Source: Betaproteobacteria bacterium (lineage in GTDB: Bacteria; Acidobacteriota; Terriglobia; Acidiferrales; UBA7541). From it: DNA of 51,954 bases. Numbering within the stretch: position 1 is the first letter of the stretch; every line of letters starts with the position of its first letter. This document shows positions 8,147 through 16,532 of the stretch, in pieces. Both the position numbers and the translations under genes were made by a program. The notes under the pieces were generated by a model. It worked only from the letters and a program-made list of their open reading frames with translations, made no database searches and was not told the origin of the DNA. The stretch is taken from positions 1 through 51,954 of the forward strand of contig CAJCHZ010000062.1 of NCBI GenBank assembly GCA_903970165.1. The letters run 5' to 3'.

Positions 8147-9682
8147 TCATGGCTTGGCTCCTGATTGGGTTGTGAGTTGGTCTAAGCGGTTTTGCAAAAT
8201 TGTGATGGCGGCGCGGACGGATTCGGGGGCCGTGCCGCCGGGGACGTTTTTTGTGGCGATGGCGGTTTCGGTAGAGATGCCGCCGATGAAGTCCGATTCG
8301 AATGACGGAGAGATTTTCTTTAGGTCTTCGAGGGAAAGCTGCGTCCAGGCGATTCCCTGTTTTTCCGCTTCGCGGAGAATTTTTCCGATGAGGTCGTGTG
8401 CCTGGCGGAAAGGGACGCCTTTGTGCACAAGATAGTCGGCACCTTCGGTGGCGAAGAGGAGTGGATTGGAAGCGGCGCAGCAGAGGCGGTCGTCGCGAAA
8501 AGTTGTTCCTATTAAAGCGCCCGTGGCAACAAGAATCATGTCGTCTACTTGATCGTGCGCGGCGAAGAGGGCTTCTTTGTCTTCTTGTAAGTCGCGCTGA
8601 TAACTCGTGGGAAGGCCTTTCAGCGTGGTGAGCAGGGCGACGAGTGCACCTGTGATGCGACCGGATTTTCCGCGGATCAGTTCCCAGGAGTCGGGATTTT
8701 TCTTTTGTGGCATGAGACTGCTGCCGGTGGAGTATTCGTCAGGAAGAATGACGTAAGAAAATTCCTGGGAGGAGAAGAGGACAAAATCTTCGGCGAGGCG
8801 CGAGAGGTGCGTGGCGATGCCGGTGAGCGCGAAGAGATAGTCGAGGGCGAAGTCGCGGTCGCTGACGGCGTCGAGGCTGTTGGCGGTGATTTTGGAGAAG
8901 CCGAGTTCGCGGGCGATGGAGTTGCGGTCGATGCCGAAAGAATTGCCGGCGAGCGCGCCGGAGCCCATGGGGCATGCGTCGGCGGAAGCAGCGGCGCTTT
9001 GCAGGCGCGTGAGGTCGCGAGAAAAAGCTTCGGCGTGGGCGAGGAGGAAATGGGAGAGAAGGATGGGCTGCGCGTGCTGCATGTGGGTCATGCCGGCCAT
9101 GGGGACACCGAGCTTTGCCTTGGCTTGCATGAGGAGCGTGTTGAGAAGGTTTTTCAGGCCGTGCTGGATTTCGGCGGCGGCGTCTTTGATGAAGAGGCGA
9201 AAGTCCGTGGCGATCAGTTCGTTGCGGCTGCGGCCGGTGTGGAGTTTCCAGCCTAACGGACCTAGTTCTTCGACGAGGGCTTTTTCGACGAAATGGTGAA
9301 CGTCTTCGGCGTTTGCGCCGAAGGAATCGATCCAGGCGGGATCGGTTTTTGTGCGGTCGGAGATTTTGTCCAGGGCGGCTAGCGTTTGTCGTACTTCTGT
9401 GGCGGTGAAGACGCCGATGGGTTCGAGAGCTTTGGCCCAGGCGCGATCTACCCTGATTTCGTACGGGAGAAGACGGCGATCGAAGGAGAAGGAGCGCTGG
9501 AACTGGTCGAAGTGAGCGTCAGGTTCGCGTTCGAAGCGGCCTCCCCAGAGGCGGTCGTCTTTGCGAGGCGTTGAGGAAGAGGGCATGGCGGTCTTCGGCG
9601 TAGCTAATTTGCTCGCGGCGCTGCGCGCCGACTTTGCTGTGGCGCCGGCTGGGCGTTTGGATTGGGGTTTAGATTTCGGCAT
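8147..9682 (-). CDS. argH: Argininosuccinate lyase ArgH
   Basis: Splits argininosuccinate into arginine and fumarate, the last step of the pathway. The core starts RLWGGRFE, contains HTGRSRND-like HTGRSRNELIATD, THMQHAQPI, and the fumarase/aspartase signature GSSLMPQKKNPD. The 511-residue form has an unusual N-terminal tail of about 40 residues rich in Lys, Ala, Ser and Pro before the conserved core. The in-frame ATG at residue 33 (MPSSSTPRKDD) would remove most of it, so the true start is open. It lies downstream of argG on the same strand, with a REP-like hairpin in between. Confidence 0.95.
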   Translation of the reverse strand: MPKSKPQSKRPAGATAKSARSAASKLATPKTAMPSSSTPRKDDRLWGGRFEREPDAHFDQFQRSFSFDRRLLPYEIRVDRAWAKALEPIGVFTATEVRQTLAALDKISDRTKTDPAWIDSFGANAEDVHHFVEKALVEELGPLGWKLHTGRSRNELIATDFRLFIKDAAAEIQHGLKNLLNTLLMQAKAKLGVPMAGMTHMQHAQPILLSHFLLAHAEAFSRDLTRLQSAAASADACPMGSGALAGNSFGIDRNSIARELGFSKITANSLDAVSDRDFALDYLFALTGIATHLSRLAEDFVLFSSQEFSYVILPDEYSTGSSLMPQKKNPDSWELIRGKSGRITGALVALLTTLKGLPTSYQRDLQEDKEALFAAHDQVDDMILVATGALIGTTFRDDRLCCAASNPLLFATEGADYLVHKGVPFRQAHDLIGKILREAEKQGIAWTQLSLEDLKKISPSFESDFIGGISTETAIATKNVPGGTAPESVRAAITILQNRLDQLTTQSGAKP

Positions 9683-9732
9683 TCGGGTTGTCCCGTTGAT
9701 TGGTCTTGGTTGTGGCTTCGGAGGTGCTGAAG

Positions 9733-9758
9733 GGGACGCGTTGAAGCGCGCCCCTACA
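9733..9758. repeat. Dispersed REP-like hairpin, copy 2
   Basis: GGGACGCGTT, a 2-nt loop GA, then AGCGCGCCCC and TACA. The stem pairs along its length apart from one A:C mismatch. A C-to-T change relative to copy 3 keeps a T:G wobble pair. It lies between argG and argH. Confidence 0.7.
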
Positions 9759-9783
9759 GAGACCTTGCGGGCAACAGTATTTT

Positions 9784-11010
9784 TTAGTCGTGTCCGCCTT
9801 CGGCTTTGGCTTTGGGGCGGACCGTTACCGGCAAAGCAAAGAGATTGATGAAGCCTTCGGCGTCCTTTGGGTTATAACGGCCCATGGTGAAGCTGGCCAG
9901 GTCGGCGCGGTAGAGGGAGAAGGGGGATTTGCGGCTGGTGACGTTGAGCGTGCCTTTCCAAAGTTTGAGGCCGACGGAGCCGGTTACGAAGCGTTGCGCG
10001 ACGTTGAAGAAGCCGTCGAGCGATTCGCGGATGGTGGAGAACCACACGCCGTTGTAGACGAGTTCGGCGTAGCGGTTCGAGAGTGCTTGCTGGAAGTGCG
10101 CGGTTTCGCGATCGACGGTGAGGCGCTCGAGTTCCTGGTGCGCTTTGATTAGTAGAGTGCCACCGGGAGTTTCGTAGGCGCCGCGGGATTTCATGCCGAC
10201 GAGACGATTTTCGACGAGATCGGTGCGGCCGACGCCGTGCTTTGCGGCGATTTCGTTGAGTTTGTTGAGAAGATCCACAGGGCCGAGTTTCTGGCCGTTG
10301 ACGGAGACGGGCGTGCCGGACTCAAAACCGATTTCGACTTCTTCGGCTTTGTCGGGAGCATTTTCTGGGGAGACGACCCACTGCCACATGGCTTCATTGG
10401 GAGCGTTGGCGGGATCTTCGAGTTCGCCGCCTTCGTGGCTGAGGTGCCAGATGTTGCGGTCGCGGCTGTAGATGTTCTTTTTGCTTTGCTCTACGGGGAC
10501 GTTATGTTTTTGGGCGTAGGCGATGGCGTCTTCGCGGGAATCGATGTCCCATTCGCGCCATGGGGCGATGATCTGGACGTTCGGAGCGATGGCTTTGTAG
10601 GCAAGCTCAAAGCGGACCTGGTCGTTGCCTTTGCCGGTGCAGCCGTGGGAGAGGCCGTCGGCGCCTAGTTTGAGGGCGATTTCAGCCTGGCGCTTGGCGA
10701 TTACCGGCCGGGCCATGGACGTGCCGAGAAGATAGGTGTGCTCGTAGATAGCACCCGCGCGGAGTGTGGGCCAGACGTAGTCGCGGACGAATTCTTCGCG
10801 GAGGTCTTCGATGGTGGCGGTGGAAGCGCCGGTGGCCAAGGCTTTTTTGCGAGCGGCTTCGAGGTCTTCCTGCTGGCCGACGTCGCCGATGACGGCGATG
10901 ACTTCGCACTGATAGTTCTCTTTCAGCCAAGGGATGATGATGGAGGTATCGAGACCTCCGGAATAGGCGAGTACGACTTTTTTCGGTTTGGGTAATTGTT
11001 GCTTGCTCAC
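9784..11010 (-). CDS. argG: Argininosuccinate synthase ArgG
   Basis: ATP-dependent condensation of citrulline with aspartate. The 408-residue protein has the PP-loop LAYSGGLDTSIIIPWL near residue 13, then YLLGTSMARPVIAK and HGCTGKGNDQVRFE, all typical of type I ArgG. It starts at GTG 11010. AAGGAG lies about 12 nt upstream, slightly far. It follows argF after a 183-nt gap with two hairpins, so it may have its own promoter or be read through from argCBDF. Confidence 0.97.
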   Translation of the reverse strand: MSKQQLPKPKKVVLAYSGGLDTSIIIPWLKENYQCEVIAVIGDVGQQEDLEAARKKALATGASTATIEDLREEFVRDYVWPTLRAGAIYEHTYLLGTSMARPVIAKRQAEIALKLGADGLSHGCTGKGNDQVRFELAYKAIAPNVQIIAPWREWDIDSREDAIAYAQKHNVPVEQSKKNIYSRDRNIWHLSHEGGELEDPANAPNEAMWQWVVSPENAPDKAEEVEIGFESGTPVSVNGQKLGPVDLLNKLNEIAAKHGVGRTDLVENRLVGMKSRGAYETPGGTLLIKAHQELERLTVDRETAHFQQALSNRYAELVYNGVWFSTIRESLDGFFNVAQRFVTGSVGLKLWKGTLNVTSRKSPFSLYRADLASFTMGRYNPKDAEGFINLFALPVTVRPKAKAEGGHD

Positions 11011-11128
11011 GATTGCTTACCGCTCCTTTAAGAAGTTGATAGTCGACAGTTCACAGCTGACAGCTAAAAACCAGAGAATCGGTCACGGTGCCAATCACCG
11101 CTTTTCTAGAAACCCGGTAGTGATTAAA

Positions 11129-11154
11129 GGGACGCGCTGAAGCGCGCCCCTACA
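11129..11154. repeat. Dispersed REP-like hairpin, copy 3
   Basis: GGGACGCGCT, loop GA, AGCGCGCCCC and TACA. The ten-base-pair stem has one A:C mismatch. In the direction of arg transcription it is followed by CTTTAAT, so attenuation or termination after argF is possible but not shown. Confidence 0.7.
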
Positions 11155-11166
11155 CTTTGAATACAA

Positions 11167-11185
11167 GCGGCAGCAGAGCTGCCGC
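11167..11185 (-). terminator. Perfect hairpin just after argF (terminator or 3'-end stabiliser)
   Basis: GCGGCAGC and GCTGCCGC are exact reverse complements with a 3-nt loop, starting 9 nt after the argF stop. Downstream bases on the minus strand are TTGTATT, a weak T-tract. A Rho-independent terminator or an mRNA 3'-end protector are both possible. Confidence 0.45.
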
Positions 11186-11193
11186 ACTCCATA

Positions 11194-12144
11194 TCAGAAA
11201 AGCGTGTGCAGGATGGCTTTCTGCACGTACATGCGATTTTCGGATTGGTCCAGAACGACCGATTGGGGGCCGTCGAGGACTTCGGGCGTGACTTCGAGGC
11301 CGCGGTGGGCCGGAAGACAGTGCATGAAGACGGCGTTGGGATCGGCCAGGGCCATCAGTTCATGGTTCACTTGATAGGGCGCGAAGACGGCGCTGCGAAC
11401 CGCGCCTTCGGACTCGAAGCCCATGCTGGTCCAAGCGTCGGTGTAGACGCCCTGGGCGCCGGCAACGGCTTCCTGGGGGTCGGTCATCAGCTCGATTTTG
11501 GCTTTCGTTTCTTTGGCGACGCGCTTCGAATCGGCGACAACTTCCGGCTCCGGTTTATAGTCGTGCGGCGTGGCGATACGCAGATGAACGCCGAGGCGCG
11601 CAGCGAGATACATGAGCGAGTGGCAGACGTTATTTCCGTCGCCGACGTAAGCGAGTTTGAAGCCGCGGAGCGAGCCAAATTTTTCTTCGAGGGTGAAGAA
11701 ATCGGCCAGCGCCTGGCAGGGATGGAATTTGTCGGAGAGCGCGTTGATGACCGGGATGGTGGCGCTGGCGGCCATTTCTTCGAGGACTTTCTGTTTGTAG
11801 ACGCGGGCGACGATGCCATGAACCCAGCGATCGAGGTTGCGGGCGACATCGGCGATGGATTCGCGCGCGCCGAGCGAGGCGGAAGCTTGCGTGTGGTCGA
11901 GAAAAACGACGGAGCCGCCCATGCTCTGGATGCCGACGTCAAAGGTGACGCGAGTGCGGAGCGAGGGCTTTTCGAAAATGAGGGCGATGAATCTGCCGGT
12001 CAGAGAAGAGGCATAACGGCCGGGACGGGCTTTGATTTCGGCGGAGAGTTGGAGCAGATCGAGCGTGTGCGCGGGAGTCCATTCCGCTCCGGTGAGCAGG
12101 TCATTGGACAAAGAAATGGGTGTGACGAGAGCAGATGTTGTCAT
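11194..12144 (-). CDS. argF: Ornithine carbamoyltransferase ArgF
   Basis: Makes citrulline from ornithine and carbamoyl phosphate. The 316-residue chain contains the carbamoyl-phosphate motif FEKPSLRTRVTFD (Ser-Leu-Arg-Thr-Arg instead of the common STRTR), HPCQALADFFT, DAWTSMG for ornithine binding, and FMHCLPAHRG. The SMG loop and HCLPA favour ornithine over N-acetylornithine as substrate. It starts 3 nt after the argD stop, so the two are probably translated as a coupled pair. Confidence 0.95.
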   Translation of the reverse strand: MTTSALVTPISLSNDLLTGAEWTPAHTLDLLQLSAEIKARPGRYASSLTGRFIALIFEKPSLRTRVTFDVGIQSMGGSVVFLDHTQASASLGARESIADVARNLDRWVHGIVARVYKQKVLEEMAASATIPVINALSDKFHPCQALADFFTLEEKFGSLRGFKLAYVGDGNNVCHSLMYLAARLGVHLRIATPHDYKPEPEVVADSKRVAKETKAKIELMTDPQEAVAGAQGVYTDAWTSMGFESEGAVRSAVFAPYQVNHELMALADPNAVFMHCLPAHRGLEVTPEVLDGPQSVVLDQSENRMYVQKAILHTLF

Positions 12145-12147
12145 AGT

Positions 12148-13512
12148 TTACCTTGCTGCGACGAGGGCAGGCTGCGAGGCAGACACGGTCTTTGCCGGAT
12201 CCGCGACGACGGCCTTTTGTGGTGTTGTCGCAAGAATTTTCTCAAAGAGGCGCAGAAACTGGCGAACTTGCGCGCGGCTGAGGATAAAAGGCGGAAGCAG
12301 GCGCAGAGTATGGTCATGCGTGCAATTGATAAGAAGCCCGCGGTCCAAGGCTTGCGAGACGAAGGGAGCGCCGTCGATGGAAAGTTCGACGCCGATCATG
12401 AGGCCTTCGCCGCGAATTTCGCGGATGAAATCGAATTTTGTGGCCAGGTCCACGAGGCCGTCGTGCAGTTCTTCCGCGCGGGCGCGGATGTTGGCGAGGA
12501 GGTTTTCGCTATCCACGATGTTGAGGAATTCGAGAGCGGTAGCGCAGGCGAGCGGACCGCCGCCGAACGTGGTGCCGTGCAAGCCGGGAGCAATGCGCTG
12601 TGCAACAGCTTCGGTTGTCAGAATGGCGCCAAGTGGGAGACCGGCGGCGAGGGGCTTGGCCACGACAGCCATGTCGGGTTTCGATGGAAACTTTTGATAG
12701 GCGAAGTAGCGGCCGGTGCGTCCCAGGCCGCACTGAATTTCGTCGGCGATGAGAAGAGCGCCGTGTTTTGTGGCGAGAGAACGCGCGCGATTCCAGAATT
12801 CCTCGCTGACAGGATAGATGCCGCCTTCTCCCTGAATGGTTTCGAGGAGGATGGCGCAAACCGTGTCGTCGAACTTGGATTCGAGATCGGCGACGTCGTT
12901 AAAACGGACGAATTCGACGCCGGGAACGAGAGGCGCGAAGGGGAGGCGATACTTTTCCGTGGAGGTGACGCTTACCGCGCCAAACGTGCGGCCGTGGAAA
13001 GAGTTGTCGAGAGCGAGAATCCGGTACTTCCGGGCTGGCGAAGCGGGAGCGTCGGTGGACGCGCGGCCGTGGAGGCGGGCGAGTTTAAGAGCGCCCTCGA
13101 TGGCTTCGGCGCCGCTATTCGAGAAGAAGACGCGGTCCATGCCGGACCACTCGGCGAGCGTCCGGGCGAGCGGCCCTTGAAACGAATTGTGAAAAAGATT
13201 GGAGAGATGAATGGCGCGCGCGGATTCGCGACGGATGACTTTGACGATGCGGGGATGAGCGTGGCCGAGAGCGTTGACGGCGATACCGCCCAGGAAATCC
13301 AAATATTTTTTGCCGCGGGAATCGTAGACGTAACAGCCGCGACCGTGGGTGAAGACGATGGGCTGGCGCTTGTAGGTGGGCAGAAGAAACTTGTCCGCGT
13401 CGCGCAAAATCGCTTCGGTTTTAGGTGCACGAGGCGCGGCTTTTTTCGCTGACCCGGCAGCGGAGGCCATCTTCTTTATGTTCTTCATTTTTGGGTTCTT
13501 CGTTTTGTGCAT
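12148..13512 (-). CDS. argD: Acetylornithine aminotransferase ArgD
   Basis: A PLP-dependent class III aminotransferase converting N-acetylglutamate semialdehyde to N-acetylornithine. It shows FFSNSGAEAIEGALKLAR, the LADEIQCG-type LIADEIQCGLGRTG, and VVAKPLAAGLPLGA with the PLP lysine. The 454-residue length includes a basic N-terminal tail (about 35 residues) and an Ala/Val-rich C-terminal tail of about 25 residues beyond the usual 400. The ATG overlaps the argB stop by one base (TAATG). Internal ATGs at residues 9 and 15 are alternative starts. ArgD enzymes can also serve lysine synthesis. Confidence 0.95.
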   Translation of the reverse strand: MHKTKNPKMKNIKKMASAAGSAKKAAPRAPKTEAILRDADKFLLPTYKRQPIVFTHGRGCYVYDSRGKKYLDFLGGIAVNALGHAHPRIVKVIRRESARAIHLSNLFHNSFQGPLARTLAEWSGMDRVFFSNSGAEAIEGALKLARLHGRASTDAPASPARKYRILALDNSFHGRTFGAVSVTSTEKYRLPFAPLVPGVEFVRFNDVADLESKFDDTVCAILLETIQGEGGIYPVSEEFWNRARSLATKHGALLIADEIQCGLGRTGRYFAYQKFPSKPDMAVVAKPLAAGLPLGAILTTEAVAQRIAPGLHGTTFGGGPLACATALEFLNIVDSENLLANIRARAEELHDGLVDLATKFDFIREIRGEGLMIGVELSIDGAPFVSQALDRGLLINCTHDHTLRLLPPFILSRAQVRQFLRLFEKILATTPQKAVVADPAKTVSASQPALVAAR

Positions 13513-14363
13513 TACGCCACCGAAAGAGCGGCTTCGGCCGTGGGGTAAGACTCGCGAAGAACGCGCGTGCCGGGAATCGTGATGGTGTGCTCGGAGATGG
13601 CTTTATCGGCCGGATGAGAGGCCAGGAGAAGAGCGTCAGGCGCTGTGCCCCCGACAATGCGGACTTCGCGGACGCCGCCTTCGAGAGCGCGCTTGGCGGC
13701 TTCGAGCTTGAGAATCATGCCGCCCGAGACGACACGGGACTGTACGAGGCGCTCGATTTCTTCGCAAGTGATGGCGGAAAGGACTTTTTCTCCGTCGAGA
13801 ACGCCGGCGACATCGGTGAGATAGATCAACTGGTCGGCGTCGAGAAATTCGGCGCAGGCGGCGGCCATGTGATCGGCGTTGATGTTGTAAAGCTCATTGT
13901 CCGCGCCGAGGCCGAGGCACGGGGTGACGGGAATCAGGCGTTCGCGCCAGAGCGATTCGATGAAAGCGTTGTTAAGGCCAGTAAGATAGCCGACGAAACC
14001 GAGGCTGCCCTGGACTTCGTCGTGGGTCATGGGCTCGGCGAGGAAAGCGTGAGCGTCAGCGGCGGAAATGCCGATGGCCGGATAGCCTTCGGCGGAGATG
14101 GCCGCAGCGAGGCGCTTGTTCAGAAGGCCGGCGAAGACCATGATCGCGGCGTCGCGTGTTTCGCGGTCGGTGACGCGGAGGCCGGAGACGAACTTGCTTT
14201 CGATGCCCATGCGCTTGAGGGCCTGGGTGAAAGCGTGGCCGCCGCCATGGACGACGAGGATTTCATGGCCCTCGAGAGCGAGGGCCGCGACCTGGCGAGC
14301 CAGCGAGCGAGTCGTATCGGCATCTTCCAGCAAAGCACCAGCGAACTTGATTACGGTTTTCAT
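13512..14363 (-). CDS. argB: Acetylglutamate kinase ArgB
   Basis: Phosphorylates N-acetylglutamate. The reading frame extends to 14453, but I place the start at ATG 14363 (MKTVIKFAGALLED). That ATG overlaps the argC stop as ATGA, and the kinase N-terminal strand begins there, giving 283 residues. VVHGGGHAFTQAL is the substrate loop. GGMILKLEAAKRALEGGV is the C-terminal ATP-binding region. The first glycine-rich loop reads KFAGALL in place of the usual KxGG, a diverged form. ArgB is often the feedback-inhibited step; nothing in this sequence shows an arginine-binding N-terminal helix. Confidence 0.95.
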   Translation of the reverse strand: MKTVIKFAGALLEDADTTRSLARQVAALALEGHEILVVHGGGHAFTQALKRMGIESKFVSGLRVTDRETRDAAIMVFAGLLNKRLAAAISAEGYPAIGISAADAHAFLAEPMTHDEVQGSLGFVGYLTGLNNAFIESLWRERLIPVTPCLGLGADNELYNINADHMAAACAEFLDADQLIYLTDVAGVLDGEKVLSAITCEEIERLVQSRVVSGGMILKLEAAKRALEGGVREVRIVGGTAPDALLLASHPADKAISEHTITIPGTRVLRESYPTAEAALSVA

Positions 14364-15391
14364 TGAAGTGCTGTCTTCTCCTCGATGCCCAAAATGTGGT
14401 TGAAATTTTGCACGGCCTGGCCTGCGGCGCCTTTGCCCAAATTGTCCAGGCAAGAGACGACGATTAAGCGTTGACCGGATTTATCCAGAGCAAAACCGAT
14501 GTCGCAGAAGTTGGTGTGGGCGACGTGCTGGAGCTCCGGAAGCGAGCCCGCCGGCCAGATGCGGACCATGGGGCGGCCGGCGTAGAACTGGCGATAGAGA
14601 GATTCGATCGCTTCCGGGGACTGCTGCGCCGAGAGCGTGACGTAGATCGTTGAGAGAATACCGCGCGCGAGGGGCAGCAGATGGGTGGAGAAAACGACCT
14701 GGGACTCGGCCAGGCCCGTGTGGTCCAGAATTTCGGGCGTGTGGCGGTGCGAAAAAAGATTGTAGGCCTTGAAATTTTCGTCGACTTCGACGAAATGCAA
14801 GTCGCGGCGGGGATCCTTGCCAGCGCCGCTCGCGCCGGACTTGCAATCGCAGATGACGTTCTGATCGGGGGAAATCCAGCCGGCTTCGGTGAGAGGGCGG
14901 AGAGCGAGGACGACGCTGGTGGCGTAGCAGCCGGGATTGGCGACCAAGCGGGCTTTGGCGATTTCTTCGGAGTAGAGTTCCGGCAGGCCGTAGACGGCTT
15001 CGCCGAGATAATCGGCGTGGGGCGTGGGGAGTTTGTACCAGGAGGTGAAGGTTTCGGGCGAGCGGAAACGGAAGGCGCCGCTCAGGTCAATGACGCGGAG
15101 GCCGGCCTCGAGAAGGGCGGGGGCGAGTTCGGCGGAGACTTCATGAGGTGTGGCCAGGAAAGCGGTGCCCGCGTTGGAGGAAATGATGGCGTCAAGAGCA
15201 AGGGGGCGGAGAGGAGCTTGTCCGCGGTGGCGGAATTGGGGGAAAAGTTCGGTGATGCAGTGGGCACCATGGGTGTCGCGCACGTAAAAGGTGGTGGAGG
15301 AAACGGCGGGATGGCGCAGAAGTATGCCGGCGAGCTCAAGACCGGTATATCCGGTGACACCTACGACGGCGACTTGGCGAGGGTCTTTCAT
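14360..15391 (-). CDS. argC: N-acetyl-gamma-glutamyl-phosphate reductase ArgC
   Basis: NADPH-dependent reduction of N-acetylglutamyl phosphate to the semialdehyde. It has an N-terminal Rossmann motif GVTGYTGLELAGILLRHP and the catalytic cysteine in NPGCYATSV. The 343 residues match type 1 ArgC. It overlaps argR upstream and argB downstream, each by 4 bp (ATGA), so argR-argC-argB form a translationally coupled run. Confidence 0.96.
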   Translation of the reverse strand: MKDPRQVAVVGVTGYTGLELAGILLRHPAVSSTTFYVRDTHGAHCITELFPQFRHRGQAPLRPLALDAIISSNAGTAFLATPHEVSAELAPALLEAGLRVIDLSGAFRFRSPETFTSWYKLPTPHADYLGEAVYGLPELYSEEIAKARLVANPGCYATSVVLALRPLTEAGWISPDQNVICDCKSGASGAGKDPRRDLHFVEVDENFKAYNLFSHRHTPEILDHTGLAESQVVFSTHLLPLARGILSTIYVTLSAQQSPEAIESLYRQFYAGRPMVRIWPAGSLPELQHVAHTNFCDIGFALDKSGQRLIVVSCLDNLGKGAAGQAVQNFNHILGIEEKTALQ

Positions 15392-15843
15392 TTCACCAAC
15401 GATTCGATCTTTTTTTGGAGCGACTCACGCGTCTTCTTATTGGGAGTGATGATGAGAACGGTGTCGTCGCCCGCGATGGTGCCGGCGATTTCCGGGAATT
15501 TCGAGCCGTCCACGGCGGCGGCGAGGGGCTGAGCGCCGCTGGGAGGCGTTTTAAGAACGAGCAAATTTTCCGCGGGACGGATGTCCAGAAGAAATTCGCG
15601 AAGGGCGCGAGTCAGAGGAGGCAGAGGAAGCGCGCCGTTGTCCTCGGGAAGAATGGTGGCGGGCTTGTAGCCTTCCTGGGTCTTGACGAGCTTCAGTTCC
15701 TGAAGGTCGCGAGAAAGAGTGGCCTGGGTAACGCGCATCTTCTGCTGAGCGAGACGGCGGCGGAGATCTTCCTGATTGGAGATAGGCTGGCCGCTGACGA
15801 GGCGGAGAATCTGGCCGTGACGGAAAGTTTTGCCGACGCTCAT
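15388..15843 (-). CDS. argR: Arginine repressor ArgR
   Basis: Arginine-responsive repressor and head of the operon. I start it at ATG 15843 (MSVGKTFRHGQILRLV), giving 151 residues, the usual ArgR length; a longer frame to 15882 would run through the operator. The N-terminal winged helix (ISNQEDLRRRLAQQKMRVTQATLSRDLQELKLVK, cited here only as residues about 20-55) carries the recognition helix. The C-terminal hexamerisation domain ends in GTIAGDDTVLIITP with the arginine-binding GDD. Tandem ARG-box-like sites lie immediately upstream, which implies autoregulation and control of argCBDF. Confidence 0.93.
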   Translation of the reverse strand: MSVGKTFRHGQILRLVSGQPISNQEDLRRRLAQQKMRVTQATLSRDLQELKLVKTQEGYKPATILPEDNGALPLPPLTRALREFLLDIRPAENLLVLKTPPSGAQPLAAAVDGSKFPEIAGTIAGDDTVLIITPNKKTRESLQKKIESLVK

Positions 15844-15847
15844 GACA

Positions 15848-15881
15848 AATGCAAATATACAGAGCACTGCATTTTTATACA
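15848..15881 (-). promoter_or_regulatory. Tandem ARG-box-like operator with embedded -10
   Basis: Read on the minus strand, 15881-15868 is TGTATAAAAATGCA, a full match to the ArgR consensus TGnATwwwwATnCA. A second site at 15861-15848 (TGTATATTTGCATT) keeps the left half-site. The centres are 20 bp apart, near two helical turns, as expected for two ArgR boxes. The TATAAA inside the first box could be the -10 element of the operon promoter. Confidence 0.75.
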
Positions 15882-16054
15882 ATCTTTTTTTGCATGGCAG
15901 GAAGTTTTTTCTTTTGCGGGCCGAGACACAGTGGCGAGGGGGGAAATGGGGTGCGGAAAGGGGTCATGCAGGATTCGCACCATTTTGAGGAAGGACACTG
16001 GATTTTCAGGGCTAGGGGTGTTTACCTAGTTTGTCAGCCGCAGAACGCGGAAAA

Positions 16055-16402
16055 ATGGCCACACCCTGCAAAGTGACGGGATGCAAAAACGAAACGCCGC
16101 CGGCGTTGGCCGAGCTGCAAGTTTGCGTGTTGCACTTTACGCTCTCGATTGAGGGAAGTTGCGCGGAGATGCGGCGGGAGACGGCGTTGGGGAATGCGCC
16201 GCACGAACGGCAACGCGAGATCATGAGGTTTATTACGGAGAGCGGGGAGCGACTGGCACGGGTGGCGACCAGCGGATTGCACCTGACGGATGACTTGAAG
16301 GCGCGGATTTTGAGCACGTTTTTGACGTTGATGAACCTGCGGGAGAATCTGGACCGGGCAAATATGCGGAGTTCGTTTGGGCGGACCGGGCAGCATCGCT
16401 GA
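16055..16402 (+). CDS. Small Cys/His-containing hypothetical protein
   Basis: A 115-residue cytoplasmic protein from ATG 16055 (a TTG at 16031 is an alternative). The N-terminus has C-x4-C, then C-x2-H, as in MATPCKVTGCK and QVCVLHF, a possible zinc site. The rest is a helical region (HERQREIMRFITESGERLA and TDDLKARILSTFLTLMNLRENLDRA). I do not recognise the family. It points away from argR, so the 170-nt gap is a divergent promoter region. Confidence 0.6.
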   Translation: MATPCKVTGCKNETPPALAELQVCVLHFTLSIEGSCAEMRRETALGNAPHERQREIMRFITESGERLARVATSGLHLTDDLKARILSTFLTLMNLRENLDRANMRSSFGRTGQHR

Positions 16403-16488
16403 TGAAGAAGTGAGTCGTGGGTGTACGTAGCGCCGCGCCGCCGAAAATGTGGTTCCCATCTTTGAGATTGCTTCCATTAAAGAACGTT

Positions 16489-16514
16489 CATTTGTAGACC
16501 CCATTTGTAGACCC
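16489..16514. repeat. Exact 13-bp tandem duplication
   Basis: CATTTGTAGACCC occurs twice in direct succession in the gap between the convergent genes at 16402 and 16533. It looks like replication slippage. Confidence 0.6.
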
Positions 16515-16532
16515 ATTTACGGAAATGAGCAA

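Noticed and set aside
11206..13452. Long open frame on the plus strand opposite argF and argD (748 codons)
   Set aside because: It runs across two real genes on the other strand and their 3-nt junction. Gly/Ala/Asp/Glu/Phe bias is the usual antisense shadow of GC-rich third positions; no family motif appears.
13425..14366. Plus-strand open frame opposite argB
   Set aside because: Antisense shadow of a well-supported arginine gene; no recognisable product.
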